Assembly: GCF_009832745.1 (NCBI RefSeq) | Contig: NZ_VRMJ01000025.1 | Span: 62,001 to 126,000 of the forward strand | DNA: 64,000 bases | Source: Polaribacter septentrionalilitoris | GTDB lineage: Bacteria; Bacteroidota; Bacteroidia; Flavobacteriales; Flavobacteriaceae | Reading direction: 5' to 3' | Shown: piece by piece, positions 1 to 8,918 of the stretch | Layout: every line of letters begins with the position of its first letter | Numbering within the stretch: the first letter of the stretch is position 1 | The notes under the pieces: generated by a model | The model's database searches: none | Told to the model about the DNA's origin: nothing | What the model saw: the letters and a program-made list of their open reading frames with translations, nothing else | Translations under genes and position numbers: made by a program

Positions 1-458
1 TCTTGAGAAGCGACAATTGCATTGGGTAATAAAGAAACAATAGTAGATTTTTTACCATAAGTTATTTCTGCCCAAGGAAAAATAATGGCTTCAGAAAGCT
101 TTCCTTCTTCTTCAACTGTAAGCTGACTTGGCATCATTCCGCGTTTTATCAAATCTTCACGTTGATTATCAGGAACTTCAAAATTGATGTTGATATTTGA
201 ATTTTCTGCGGCCAATTCTTCTAAATATTGACGCGTTTCTAACTGTAGTCTTTTAAATTCTGATGGAAAATCACCTTCTAAATACACTGTTATAAAAAGC
301 GTATTGTTAATGTTGTCAACAATATCTTTAGTTGTTTCAGAAAGTGTGTAGCGTTGATCTGCGGTTAAATCAAAACGTTTGTAAAATGATTCGCTGATAA
401 AATGAATCACAATCAAACCAATGATTAAAAAAACAATATTCTTAATTTGTTTATTCAT
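1..458 (-). CDS. gldG: GldG, gliding motility ABC-2 associated protein (partial, C-terminus outside window)
   Basis: Only the first ~150 codons are inside the window; the gene runs off the left edge. The ATG is at 456-458 and overlaps the end of gldF by 8 bp. The protein opens with MNKQIKNIVFLIIGLIVIHF, an N-terminal membrane anchor, followed by RFDLTADQRYTLSETT, the hallmark start of GldG/ABC-type uncharacterised transport proteins. In the Flavobacterium gliding system GldG works with GldF and the ATPase GldA. Identification rests on this start plus the coupling to gldF; both are strong. Confidence 0.9.
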   Translation of the reverse strand, partial: MNKQIKNIVFLIIGLIVIHFISESFYKRFDLTADQRYTLSETTKDIVDNINNTLFITVYLEGDFPSEFKRLQLETRQYLEELAAENSNININFEVPDNQREDLIKRGMMPSQLTVEEEGKLSEAIIFPWAEITYGKKSTIVSLLPNAIVASQ

Positions 459-1167
459 TCTCTAAACGCATTTTAGTGATGAATAAAAAAAGTACAGTTG
501 CGCTTACAAAATAAATGATGTCTCTCGTATCAATAACGCCTCTAGAAATGCTCTTGAAATGTTCATTGATTCCGATTTTTTGAATGCTTAAATCATTACC
601 TGATGAATTGGAAATCGCATCAAATCCATAAAACAAAAAGAAAGTAATAAACACACTTAAAATAAAAGCAACAATCTGATTTTTTGATAAAGTAGAGGTA
701 AATAAACCAATTGCAGTATATGTTGATGCTAAGAATAATAAGCCCATATAAGAACCAATTGTACTTCCAAAATCAAGATTGCCTATTGGATTTCCTAAAC
801 TGTAAACTGTATAAACATAACTTAATGTTGGGGTTAAAGCTACAATTACTAAAAGTAGAGAAGCCCAAAACTTTCCCATAACAATTTGCCAATCAGAAAT
901 AGGTTTTGTTTTTAAAAGTTCTATAGTTCCGCTGTTATATTCATCAGCAAAACTTTTCATAGTGATGGCAGGAATTAAAAATAAAAATAGCCAAGGTGCT
1001 AAAAAGAAAAACGGATTCAAATCTGTAAAACCAGCATTTAAAATATTAAAATCATCTTTAAAAACCCATAGAAATAGTCCGTTAATCATCAAGAAAACCG
1101 CAATAACCAAGTAGGCAATTGGACTTGCAAAAAACGAGTTGAATTCTTTTTTTAGGATTGGATACAT
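451..1167 (-). CDS. gldF: GldF, ABC-2 type permease of the gliding motility transporter
   Basis: A 238-residue ABC-2 permease with about six membrane helices. It begins MYPILKKEFNSFFASPIAYLV and has the conserved SFADEYNSGTIELLKTKPIS segment typical of GldF-like ABC-2 subunits. GldF and GldG are the membrane parts of the GldAFG transporter needed for gliding in Flavobacterium johnsoniae; the ATPase gene gldA is not in the window. It overlaps gldG by 8 bp, so the two are translationally coupled. It follows the ABM gene by 28 bp and probably belongs to one operon that starts at the SAM hydrolase gene. Confidence 0.93.
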   Translation of the reverse strand: MYPILKKEFNSFFASPIAYLVIAVFLMINGLFLWVFKDDFNILNAGFTDLNPFFFLAPWLFLFLIPAITMKSFADEYNSGTIELLKTKPISDWQIVMGKFWASLLLVIVALTPTLSYVYTVYSLGNPIGNLDFGSTIGSYMGLLFLASTYTAIGLFTSTLSKNQIVAFILSVFITFFLFYGFDAISNSSGNDLSIQKIGINEHFKSISRGVIDTRDIIYFVSATVLFLFITKMRLENE

Positions 1168-1195
1168 TTATCTTTCTAACTTCTAATTACTAACT

Positions 1196-1492
1196 TTATT
1201 GTAAACTCACTTTCTTATCAACACTCCAAGCCAATGGTTTATCATTAAAATACATTTTGGTTTGTTTCCAAGTTGCTGCAAACAATTCAGAATTTCTGTA
1301 GTTTTCTAAATCTTGTTCAGTTTTCCAATAAGAATACGTGAAAAATATTTCTGTATTGTTTTTATCTTGATACAATTCTAGCAACTCACAGCCATTAGAA
1401 GCTCTTATCAATGTTTTTTTCTCTTCGAACATCGCTAAAAATTTGTCAATGTGTTTTTTATGAAAACTCATTTTTACAATTCGTACAAACAT
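1196..1492 (-). CDS. Antibiotic biosynthesis monooxygenase (ABM) fold protein
   Basis: A 98-residue single-domain protein. Start MFVRIVKMSFHKKHIDKF and the ELYQDKNN...FFTYSYWKTEQDLENYRNSE pattern fit the dimeric alpha/beta ABM family (YgiN/HmoA-like ferredoxin-type folds). Such proteins act as cofactor-independent monooxygenases, haem-degrading enzymes or simple stress proteins; the sequence does not decide which. Five bases separate it from the upstream SAM hydrolase gene, so it is almost certainly co-transcribed with it and with gldFG. The functional link to gliding is unknown. Confidence 0.8.
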   Translation of the reverse strand: MFVRIVKMSFHKKHIDKFLAMFEEKKTLIRASNGCELLELYQDKNNTEIFFTYSYWKTEQDLENYRNSELFAATWKQTKMYFNDKPLAWSVDKKVSLQ

Positions 1493-1497
1493 AGGTT

Positions 1498-2358
1498 TTA
1501 ACTTAAAGGAGTAAAATCAGGTTTTGAGTCACTGTAGAATTCAATAGTAATGGCATCTCTATAGTTTAAGCCTAATAAAGTAGAAGCACCACCAACTGTT
1601 CCTAAATTGCTTCTGTAAATTGCAATTTCTAAAAACCCTGCTGAATTAAAAATAGCCAATTTACTACCATCATATTGAATACTGTCATGTGCACTGTCGC
1701 CAGTAACTTCATTATATTTTGTAAATATTTTTGTAAAAGAATAACGTCTAGCAGTGGCTTTAAAACGACGACCTTTACCAACGTCTTGAAACATTTTTTT
1801 ACTAATATTTGTAATTACATTTCCATAATTATCAATATAAACAACTCCTCCAACAATTTGATTTTGAACTTGATTTACTTTTGGCTGGATTTCAATGAGC
1901 TTTTTAAACTCTTGAATTTCTTTTCCAATCACAGTTAAATTTCCACCTCTAGCAATAAAACATGCTACCTGTACAAAAACATCTAACACAGGAAAACTAC
2001 TCTCAATTCTATCATGAATATTAATTTCTACAATTTTTGTAGGTTTAATTTCTGAAGCAATCATAGAGATTAATCCGTTATCTGGACATACAAAAAAATG
2101 GTTATCTAGCTCTAAGGCAATATGCTTGTTATCTCTGCTTAATTCAGAGTCAACACCTACTATGTGTATCGTTCCATCAGGAAAACTTTTATAAGAATTC
2201 TTAAGGATATAGGCAGTTTCAGTGATGTTAAATGGAGATATTTCGTGAGTAATATCTACAATTTTAGCATCAGAAAGTTCAGAGTAGATAGCTCCCTTAA
2301 CAGCGCCAACAAAGTGGTCTTTGGTTCCAAAATCTGTAGTTAATGTAATTAGAGACAT
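1498..2358 (-). CDS. S-adenosyl-L-methionine hydrolase (adenosine-forming), DUF62 family
   Basis: 286 residues. The N-terminus LITLTTDFGTKDHFVGAVKG is the SAM hydroxide adenosyltransferase signature with the conserved Asp and the TDFG loop; VDSELSRDNKHIALE and PDNGLISM further support the family, and a C-terminal beta-barrel domain follows. The enzyme uses a water-derived hydroxide to split SAM into adenosine and methionine. The length is typical. It is the first gene of a minus-strand operon with the ABM gene, gldF and gldG, divergent from phoH. A TAnnTTTG-like -7 box lies upstream on the minus strand at 2409-2416, but no convincing TTG partner was found. Confidence 0.9.
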   Translation of the reverse strand: MSLITLTTDFGTKDHFVGAVKGAIYSELSDAKIVDITHEISPFNITETAYILKNSYKSFPDGTIHIVGVDSELSRDNKHIALELDNHFFVCPDNGLISMIASEIKPTKIVEINIHDRIESSFPVLDVFVQVACFIARGGNLTVIGKEIQEFKKLIEIQPKVNQVQNQIVGGVVYIDNYGNVITNISKKMFQDVGKGRRFKATARRYSFTKIFTKYNEVTGDSAHDSIQYDGSKLAIFNSAGFLEIAIYRSNLGTVGGASTLLGLNYRDAITIEFYSDSKPDFTPLS

Positions 2359-2487
2359 TAATTTTTTGCTGTTAATTGAATTGTGTAAAAGTTGTTAACT
2401 ATTTTACGCAAATCTAATCATTTTAGTATTTTAAATTACTATTTTTAGTTGAATAAATAACGTTAACCATCAACAAAATATTATCAT

Positions 2488-3441
2488 TTGAACGAACGCA
2501 TTATAGAGCTTACAGAAATCAATCCTAAAGATTTTTTTGGAGCGCACAACAGTACAATCGAGCAATTAAAAAGATACTTCCCGAAAATTAAAATTGTTGC
2601 TCGCGGATCTAAACTTAAAATTTACGGAGAACCTGAGATTTTAAATGAGTTTGAAACTCGCTTAGACAGATTGATTAAATATTTTAATCGATACAACAAG
2701 TTGGATGAAAACAGTATTGAACGTATTTTAACATCTACAGGTAATGAAGAACAGGCAAAGTCTGCTAAAAATGCTAAGGATGTCTTAGTTCATGGTGTCA
2801 ATGGAAAGTTGATTAAACCACAAACTGAGAATCAACGTAAAATGGTGACTTTAATGCAAAAAAATGATATGTTGTTTGCAGTTGGTCCTGCAGGAACAGG
2901 AAAAACCTATACAGCTGTGGCTTTAGCGGTAAAAGCATTAAAAGAAAAAGAAGTAAGAAGAATTATTTTAACAAGACCTGCTGTAGAGTCTGGAGAAAAT
3001 TTAGGGTTTTTGCCAGGTGATTTAAAAGAGAAACTAGACCCATATATGCAACCTTTGTATGATGCATTACGTGATATGATTCCTCATGAAAAATTAGAAT
3101 CTCATTTAGAAAAAGGAGTGATTCAAATAGCACCTTTAGCATTTATGCGTGGTAGAACTTTAGATAATGCATTTGTAATTTTAGACGAAGCACAAAATAC
3201 AACGCACAACCAAATGAAAATGTTTTTAACAAGAATGGGAATGCACGCAAAGTTTATCATTACTGGTGATCCTGGTCAGATAGATTTACCTCGTAAACAG
3301 GTTTCTGGGTTAAAAGAGTCATTACTCGCATTGAAAGATATAGACGGAATTGCACAAGTGTATTTAGATGATAAAGATGTAGTGAGACACAGATTGGTGA
3401 AAAGAATTATTACTGCTTATAAAAGCATAGAAACGGAATGA
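2488..3441 (+). CDS. phoH: PhoH family ATPase
   Basis: 317 residues with the usual PhoH-like (PhoL/YbeZ) layout: an N-terminal KH-like region, then a P-loop ATPase. The Walker A is GPAGTGKT at residues 133-140 and the Walker B LDEAQN around 232-237. The family is linked to RNA metabolism and ribosome maturation. The reading frame opens with a TTG codon at 2488 (NERIIELTEINPKDFFG); no in-frame ATG lies upstream, and this N-terminus matches family members as I know them. The stop overlaps the next start (ATGA), so the two genes are coupled. Confidence 0.9.
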   Translation: MNERIIELTEINPKDFFGAHNSTIEQLKRYFPKIKIVARGSKLKIYGEPEILNEFETRLDRLIKYFNRYNKLDENSIERILTSTGNEEQAKSAKNAKDVLVHGVNGKLIKPQTENQRKMVTLMQKNDMLFAVGPAGTGKTYTAVALAVKALKEKEVRRIILTRPAVESGENLGFLPGDLKEKLDPYMQPLYDALRDMIPHEKLESHLEKGVIQIAPLAFMRGRTLDNAFVILDEAQNTTHNQMKMFLTRMGMHAKFIITGDPGQIDLPRKQVSGLKESLLALKDIDGIAQVYLDDKDVVRHRLVKRIITAYKSIETE

Positions 3442-4058
3442 TAAAGATTGAAAAAGATAAATTAGGGCTTCAAGATTATTTCTACATTGGATACTTATAC
3501 CTAATTATTTTAGGAATTGTAAGTGATGCCATTTTTTATGGAATTTTTGGGGTTTCCTATTTAAATTACACAACCATTTTAGATGCCTTAATTTCTCCAA
3601 TTAGTTTATTGACTAACAATTGGATATTATCCTTATTTCTTATAGTCATGTTTGGGTTGATGTATTTATATTTTACCAAATGGATGTTTAAATTTTACGC
3701 TTATTTAAGAGTAAAAAAATGGTGTCAAAAAATATATAATATTGAGAAATGGGATAAAAAATATGAACAGTTAAAAAGTAAGAAAAATATATTGCCAGGA
3801 ATGATGTTTGTCTTTTTTTTACTTTTTGTCTCCATGAGAACAGGTATGGGAATAGGTATGAAACAAAAATATAACAATAAAGAAATTATACCCAATTATA
3901 CTTTGGTTTTTAAAGACAATACAAAGTTAGATGTACGAAAGATAGGACAGAATTCAGCTTATTTTTTCTATTTTATTCCTGGTGAAAAGGTAATTACAGC
4001 AACACCAATTACAGATAATTTGAAGCAAATAAAAGTGCTAAAAAAGAAAAAGAATTAG
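3438..4058 (+). CDS. Hypothetical multi-pass membrane protein coupled to phoH
   Basis: 206 residues, family not recognised. Three hydrophobic stretches are visible (about residues 15-40, 60-85 and 115-135), with a basic loop between the second and third (WCQKIYNIEKWDKKYEQLKSK). The last ~70 residues look soluble (YTLVFKDNTKLDVRKIG). The start overlaps the phoH stop by four bases, so translation is coupled, but no role can be read from that. It probably lies in the inner membrane. Confidence 0.75.
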   Translation: MIKIEKDKLGLQDYFYIGYLYLIILGIVSDAIFYGIFGVSYLNYTTILDALISPISLLTNNWILSLFLIVMFGLMYLYFTKWMFKFYAYLRVKKWCQKIYNIEKWDKKYEQLKSKKNILPGMMFVFFLLFVSMRTGMGIGMKQKYNNKEIIPNYTLVFKDNTKLDVRKIGQNSAYFFYFIPGEKVITATPITDNLKQIKVLKKKKN

Positions 4059-4101
4059 TTTTAGATAACTTATTTTTGCAGTCGCAACAACAACTAAAAT
4101 A

Positions 4102-5055
4102 ATGAATACAATTAACGAAACAAGTTTTCAGTTTCCCAATCAAAAATCGGTTTACAAAGGCAAAGTAAGAGAAGTTTATAATATTAATGATGAACTTTTA
4201 GTAATGATTGCAACAGATAGATTATCTGCGTTTGATGTTATTTTGCCACGTCAAATTCCGTTTAAAGGTCAGATTCTAAATCAGATTGCTACCAAAATGA
4301 TGAATGATACCGCAGATATTGTTCCTAATTGGTTACTTGCAAATCCTGATGAAAATGTAGCTATTGGTCATTTGTGTGAACCTTTTAAGGTAGAAATGGT
4401 AATTCGTGGATACTTGTCTGGTCATGCTGCTCGTGAATATAAAGCTGGTAAACGTTTGTTATGTGGAGTGGAAATGGTAGAAGGTTTGAAAGAAAATGAT
4501 AAATTTCCAACACCTATGATAACACCATCAACCAAAGCAGAGAATGGTGAGCACGATGAAGATATTTCAAGGGAAGATATTTTAGCAAAAGGTATTGTAT
4601 CTGAAGAAGATTATATCGTTTTAGAAAAATATACAAGAGCATTGTTTCAAAGAGGAACAGAAATTGCCGCAAAAAGAGGACTGATTTTAGTAGATACTAA
4701 ATATGAATTTGGAAAAACGAAAGATGGTAAAATTGTGTTGATTGATGAAATTCACACACCAGATTCTTCTCGTTATTTTTATGCTGATGGATATCAAGAA
4801 AGACAAGATAAAGGAGAATCTCAAAAACAATTATCCAAAGAATTTGTACGTCAATGGTTGATAGAAAATGGTTTTCAAGGTAAAGAAGGACAACAAATAC
4901 CTGAAATGTCTGATGAAAAAATCATCGAAATTTCAAATAGATACATAGAATTATACGAACAAATTACAGGAGAAGCTTTTGTAAAAGCATCAACAGAAAA
5001 TGTGCTACAAAGAGTTAAAGAAAATGTGAATTCATTTTTAGCTAATAAAAACTAA
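4102..5055 (+). CDS. purC: Phosphoribosylaminoimidazole-succinocarboxamide synthase (SAICAR synthetase)
   Basis: 317 residues, the longer type of PurC. Motifs: [11 protein letters not shown] at the N-terminus, [24 protein letters not shown], and [18 protein letters not shown]. It catalyses the ATP-dependent joining of CAIR and aspartate in purine synthesis. A -7 element of the Bacteroidota type (TATTTTTG, 4071-4078) sits 24 bases upstream of the ATG, so the gene probably has its own promoter, although a TTG at the right distance was not found. fabV follows four bases after the stop. Confidence 0.95.
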   Translation: MNTINETSFQFPNQKSVYKGKVREVYNINDELLVMIATDRLSAFDVILPRQIPFKGQILNQIATKMMNDTADIVPNWLLANPDENVAIGHLCEPFKVEMVIRGYLSGHAAREYKAGKRLLCGVEMVEGLKENDKFPTPMITPSTKAENGEHDEDISREDILAKGIVSEEDYIVLEKYTRALFQRGTEIAAKRGLILVDTKYEFGKTKDGKIVLIDEIHTPDSSRYFYADGYQERQDKGESQKQLSKEFVRQWLIENGFQGKEGQQIPEMSDEKIIEISNRYIELYEQITGEAFVKASTENVLQRVKENVNSFLANKN

Positions 5056-5059
5056 TATT

Positions 5060-6247
5060 ATGATTATAGAACCAAGAGTAAGAGGATTTATATGTTTAAC
5101 ATCTCACCCAAAAGGTTGTGAGCAAAACGTAATCAATCAAATAGAATATGTAAAATCTAAAGGAAAGATAGAAGGTGCTAAAAAAGTATTAGTTATTGGA
5201 GCATCAACAGGATTTGGATTAGCATCAAGAATTACAAGTGCATTCGGCTCAGATGCTGCTACAATTGGAGTTTTCTTTGATAAACCTTCAAGTCCAGGAA
5301 GACCAGGTTCTCCAGGTTATTACAACACAGCAGCTTTTGAAAAACATGCTCATGCTGAAGGTTTGTATGCAAAAAGCATTAACGGAGATGCATTTTCTAA
5401 TGAAATAAAAACACAAACCATCAACCTAATCAAAGAAGATTTAGGGCAGATTGATTTAGTTATTTACAGTTTAGCATCACCAGTTAGAACACATCCAGAA
5501 ACAGGTAAGCGTTTCAAGTCGGTTTTAAAGCCAATAGGTGAAGTGTTTTCTAATAAAACGGTTGATTTTCATACTGGAAAAGTTTCTGAAGTTACTATCA
5601 ATCCTGCAGAAGGAGACGATGTTGAAAATACAGTAACTGTTATGGGGGGAGAAGATTGGAAAATGTGGATGGATGCTTTAAAAGAAGCAGACGCATTATC
5701 AGAAGGAGCCACTACAATTGCCTATTCTTACATTGGTCCTGAGGTTACAAAACCTGTATATAGAAATGGAACAATTGGTGCTGCAAAAGATCATTTAGAA
5801 GCAACAGCATTTACCATTACAGACCATTTAAAATCTATAGGAGGTAAGGCGTATGTTTCTGTCAATAAAGCTTTAGTAACTCAGGCTAGTTCCGCAATTC
5901 CGGTAATTCCTTTATACATTTCTTTATTGTATAAAACCATGAAAGAAAAAGGTATTCATGAAGGTTGTATTGAGCAAATTCAGCGTTTGTATAGTGAACG
6001 TTTATTCGATGGTGATTTGGCTTTAGATGATAAAGGAAGAATAAGAATTGACGACTGGGAAATGAGAGAGGATGTACAAGCTGAAGTTGTAAAATTATGG
6101 GAAACTGCTTCTACAGAAAATTTACCAGAAATAGGAGATTTAGAAGGGTATAGTAATGATTTTTATAATTTATTCGGATTTAAAGTAGATGGAGTAAATT
6201 ACGATGCAGAAGTTGATGAAATGGTTGAAATACCTAGTGAAGCATAG
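5060..6247 (+). CDS. fabV: FabV-type trans-2-enoyl-ACP/CoA reductase
   Basis: 395 residues, full length for FabV. The N-terminus MIIEPRVRGFICLTSHP, the NAD(P)H-binding stretch VLVIGASTGFGLASRI and the active-site pair Tyr234-x8-Lys243 (in KPVYRNGTIGAAK) identify the family. It reduces enoyl thioesters in fatty acid synthesis and is known for low triclosan sensitivity. It lies four bases after purC and is closed by a strong terminator at 6266-6297. A second enoyl reductase of the unrelated FabI type is encoded at 38779-39585. Confidence 0.95.
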   Translation: MIIEPRVRGFICLTSHPKGCEQNVINQIEYVKSKGKIEGAKKVLVIGASTGFGLASRITSAFGSDAATIGVFFDKPSSPGRPGSPGYYNTAAFEKHAHAEGLYAKSINGDAFSNEIKTQTINLIKEDLGQIDLVIYSLASPVRTHPETGKRFKSVLKPIGEVFSNKTVDFHTGKVSEVTINPAEGDDVENTVTVMGGEDWKMWMDALKEADALSEGATTIAYSYIGPEVTKPVYRNGTIGAAKDHLEATAFTITDHLKSIGGKAYVSVNKALVTQASSAIPVIPLYISLLYKTMKEKGIHEGCIEQIQRLYSERLFDGDLALDDKGRIRIDDWEMREDVQAEVVKLWETASTENLPEIGDLEGYSNDFYNLFGFKVDGVNYDAEVDEMVEIPSEA

Positions 6248-6265
6248 TATTTAATCAATATTTTA

Positions 6266-6297
6266 AAAACCTCACAAATATTTCTTTGTGAGGTTTT
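6266..6297 (+). terminator. Rho-independent terminator after fabV
   Basis: Thirteen-base arms AAAACCTCACAAA and TTTGTGAGGTTTT (6266-6278 and 6285-6297) pair perfectly around a six-base loop and are followed by a T-rich tract. It closes the phoH-purC-fabV group and separates it from the two unknown genes. Confidence 0.9.
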
Positions 6298-6328
6298 CTT
6301 TTTTAACTTAATAAAAAAAATAGAACTG

Positions 6329-6808
6329 ATGAAAGCAGTAACTGTAAAACAATTAAAAGATGAACTTTCTTATAAATCTGCAAACGAATTAAAAGAATTG
6401 TGTTTGCATTTGTCTAAGTTTAAAAAAGAAAATAAAGAATTACTCACTTATTTGTTGTTTGAATCTCATAATGAAGAAGGATACATACAATCTATAAAAG
6501 ATCAAATGGATGAACAATTTGAAGACATTAATACCAATAGTTTTTACTACATCAGAAAAAGTGTGAGAAAGATTTTATCAATGACAAAGAAGTTTATTCG
6601 CTATTCTAAAAAGAAAGAAACTGAAACAGAATTACTACTCTATTTTTGCAAGAAGTTAAAAGATTTTAGACCATCAATAAAAAGAAGTACAAGATTGCAA
6701 AACGTTTTTGATACCCAGGTTAGAATGATTAAAAAGGCAATTGATAAATTGCATGAAGATCTACAATATGATTACGAATTGGAACTTAACCAACTTTTAG
6801 ATGAATAA
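6329..6808 (+). CDS. Conserved hypothetical protein, alpha-helical
   Basis: 159 residues, strongly charged and predicted mostly helical. It has no signal peptide or membrane segment and is presumably cytosolic. The family is not recognised by function; I have a general impression that it recurs in flavobacteria. The start ATG follows the fabV terminator by about 30 bases. The 3' end overlaps the next gene by 8 bp, so the two proteins are probably made together and may act together. Confidence 0.7.
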   Translation: MKAVTVKQLKDELSYKSANELKELCLHLSKFKKENKELLTYLLFESHNEEGYIQSIKDQMDEQFEDINTNSFYYIRKSVRKILSMTKKFIRYSKKKETETELLLYFCKKLKDFRPSIKRSTRLQNVFDTQVRMIKKAIDKLHEDLQYDYELELNQLLDE

Positions 6809-7169
6809 AAAAAATAGACCAGTTTTAGAGAATTTAGTGAATTCTCAAACTACAGATATAGAGAGGTTTCAAAATAAAGTGATAAGGCCAATTATTAAAA
6901 TGCAACACGAATTAGTAATTACGCTTTTTAAAGATTATTTGTTAAAAAAGAAAATCAATTTTAATTCATTTGCCAAAGAGAAAAAGATTCTTAAAATTCA
7001 ATCGATTTTAAAAACTGATTCGAAATTTAAAACGTTATTATTAGGCTGTATTCTAGGTCATTTTTCAATAGAAGAATTAAAAACCTATATTTCTAAACCA
7101 TCAGAATTTAATAAAAGAGTCAGTCAAATTATAGCGCAACGATTGATAGATTCTTTGTCTGAAATATAA
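6801..7169 (+). CDS. Conserved hypothetical protein, coupled to upstream gene
   Basis: 122 residues, basic, helical, without signal peptide. The text NRPVLENLVNSQTTDIERFQN...VIRPIIKMQH does not match a functional family that I know. It starts inside the last codons of the preceding gene (8-bp overlap) and is followed at once by a strong terminator, so the two genes form a closed two-gene unit. Confidence 0.7.
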   Translation: MNKKNRPVLENLVNSQTTDIERFQNKVIRPIIKMQHELVITLFKDYLLKKKINFNSFAKEKKILKIQSILKTDSKFKTLLLGCILGHFSIEELKTYISKPSEFNKRVSQIIAQRLIDSLSEI

Positions 7170-7170
7170 A

Positions 7171-7195
7171 AAACCGCTGTTGAGAACAGCGGTTT
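7171..7195 (+). terminator. Rho-independent terminator
   Basis: Perfect 11-bp stem AAACCGCTGTT/AACAGCGGTTT (7171-7181, 7185-7195) with a three-base loop, directly after the stop codon. The rest of the gap to 7365 holds only AT-rich sequence with a short hairpin (AAATAAA/TTTATTT, 7231-7249). Confidence 0.9.
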
Positions 7196-7365
7196 TAACA
7201 ATCAACCAAAAACTTCTTTTATGATTTGCGAAATAAATTCGCTTTATTTAGAAGTATACTTTAATATTATCTGATACAAAGATAGTGATTATTTGTTTAA
7301 TAAAATGTTAAAATAATGAAACAAATATAAGTTGTTTTTATCATATTTATAATACTTTATTATAA

Positions 7366-7902
7366 TTATTTTGGCATTACAACTGTGTCTATTGCATGTA
7401 CAACTCCATTAGAAGCTGGAACATCAGTAATAATTACTGTAGAAGTATTTCCTTTTACGTCAGTTAATACAACTTTTCCATTTACAATTGAAGCAGTTAG
7501 TTTATTTCCTTGAACAGTTTTTATAACAAATTTATTATTGTTTGCTTTAATTGCCTTAATAACGTCTTTAGCAACAAATTTTCCGGAAATTACATGATAA
7601 GTTAAGATAGATGTTAATAATTTCTTGTTTTCAGGCTTTAATAAAGAAGCTACAGTTCCTTTTGGTAGTTTTTTAAAAGCACTATTTGCTGGAGCAAATA
7701 CAGTAAAAGGGCCATCACTATTCAATACCTTTACCAAACCAGCAGCTTTTACAGCAGCTACTAAAGTTGAGAAATTTTCATTCGATGCAGCTACACTCAC
7801 AATAGTATCATCAGTTTTTTTGGGGTCTGTGTTATTAGCTGTAATTGAGGTAGTGATTAATAATACGGCTAAAAGTGTTGGGATAATTTTTTTGAAATTC
7901 AT
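7366..7902 (-). CDS. Secreted fasciclin (FAS1) domain protein
   Basis: 178 residues: a signal peptide (MNFKKIIPTLLAVLLITTSITA) and one FAS1 domain. FAS1 marks: FSTLVAAVKAAGLVKVLNSDGPFTVFAPANSAFKKLP (H1 region) and the YHVISGKF...NGVVHAIDTVVMP (H2 region) end. FAS1 proteins mediate adhesion at the cell surface or in the periplasm. A TACCTTTG -7 box lies upstream on the minus strand (7925-7932) with a TTG only 15 bp away, so a promoter is likely but not ideal. It is monocistronic. Confidence 0.93.
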   Translation of the reverse strand: MNFKKIIPTLLAVLLITTSITANNTDPKKTDDTIVSVAASNENFSTLVAAVKAAGLVKVLNSDGPFTVFAPANSAFKKLPKGTVASLLKPENKKLLTSILTYHVISGKFVAKDVIKAIKANNNKFVIKTVQGNKLTASIVNGKVVLTDVKGNTSTVIITDVPASNGVVHAIDTVVMPK

Positions 7903-7992
7903 AATTAATGTTTTAAGTTCCTTACAAAGGTAATTTTAATACGAACTCAAAACGTTTAATTAAAAGTTAAAAAAGTTAAACAATATATAAAA

Positions 7993-8031
7993 TTTTAAGT
8001 TTGTTTTTTTTTAAGCAAAACAAACTTAAAA
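7993..8031 (-). terminator. Terminator-like 15-bp inverted repeat after terC
   Basis: Arms TTTTAAGTTTGTTTT (7993-8007) and AAAACAAACTTAAAA (8017-8031) pair perfectly around a nine-base loop. Read on the minus strand it follows the TerC stop codon by about 45 bases and is followed by a U-rich tract, so it probably ends the TauE-TerC transcript ahead of the fasciclin gene. Confidence 0.7.
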
Positions 8032-8075
8032 ATTTACGTAAAGCTTTTTATTGTTTTATTTGGTGAGAGGAAAGT

Positions 8076-8867
8076 TTATTTCTGTGATAATAATTTCTTT
8101 TGATATTTTCCTTGAACGATATCAATTATAACTAAAACAGCAATTACAAAATAGAAAGTTGTTTTGCTCATTGGTACTATTTCTTCGCCAAAAATTTTGA
8201 TATGCGCTAAATGTCCTCCTTCTGTAATTAACATTATACCAACTATAAATAGAATAAACAAACCTAATACCTCATACATTCTGTTTTTGGATAAAAATTC
8301 AGATATTTTATTGGCCATAAAAAGCATTAGTAAACCACTTACAACAATTGCAGCAGCCATTACCATAAAAGCAGTGTTCTCATTTTCAATTTCTCTAGTT
8401 AACCCAATAGCAGCTAGAATAGAATCGAAAGAAAAAACTAAATTCATCAGTACAATACTAAAAACAACAGCGTTAGAAGACTTAGTCCCTTTATCTGTTG
8501 CCATTTCATTTAGCTCCAATCCTTTTGTAGAAATCATATGCCAAATTTCTTTTATTGCAGTGTAAATAATAAAACCACCACCAATTAAAACAATAAGGCT
8601 ATGACCATTAAAAGCAAATTCTACGATACTTTCTATTTCTCCAGTAAGAATGGTAAAAGGTTTTTGAAAATATTTAATCAGAGAGACTAATATAAACAGT
8701 AGAACAATACGTAATCCAATAGCAATGATAATTCCAACTTTTCTAACTCTCTTTTGATCTTTTAAAGGTGCTTTTTTTGATTCTAAAGAAATGTATAACA
8801 AATTATCAAAACCTAAAACAGCTTGTAATAGTATTAACATTATTAAGGTAAAAATAACTTGTAACAT
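8076..8867 (-). CDS. TerC family integral membrane protein
   Basis: 263 residues with about seven membrane helices. Family marks: QAVLGFDNLLYISLE near the N-terminus and MNLVFSFDSILAAIGL in the middle; the two acidic membrane motifs (FDN, FDS) are the presumed metal-binding positions of the TerC/Alx group. These proteins are linked to tellurite resistance and to manganese export. The C-terminus ends with KYQKKLLSQK. It follows the TauE gene by about 50 bp on the same strand and may be co-transcribed with it, although a TATATTTG box is present in the gap (8892-8899). Confidence 0.88.
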   Translation of the reverse strand: MLQVIFTLIMLILLQAVLGFDNLLYISLESKKAPLKDQKRVRKVGIIIAIGLRIVLLFILVSLIKYFQKPFTILTGEIESIVEFAFNGHSLIVLIGGGFIIYTAIKEIWHMISTKGLELNEMATDKGTKSSNAVVFSIVLMNLVFSFDSILAAIGLTREIENENTAFMVMAAAIVVSGLLMLFMANKISEFLSKNRMYEVLGLFILFIVGIMLITEGGHLAHIKIFGEEIVPMSKTTFYFVIAVLVIIDIVQGKYQKKLLSQK

Positions 8868-8918
8868 GGTTTTTCTATTTGATTAAGATGTCAAATATAT
8901 TAAAGTAATATCTGATTT

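Noticed and set aside
1675..1938. Plus-strand open frame inside the SAM hydrolase gene
   Set aside because: Antisense shadow with a biased Ile/Asn/Phe composition; the minus-strand gene is strongly supported by family motifs.
7275..7290. TATCTTTG box on the minus strand near 7276-7283
   Set aside because: It would drive transcription away from the fasciclin gene and against two plus-strand genes, and it has no TTG at the right distance.
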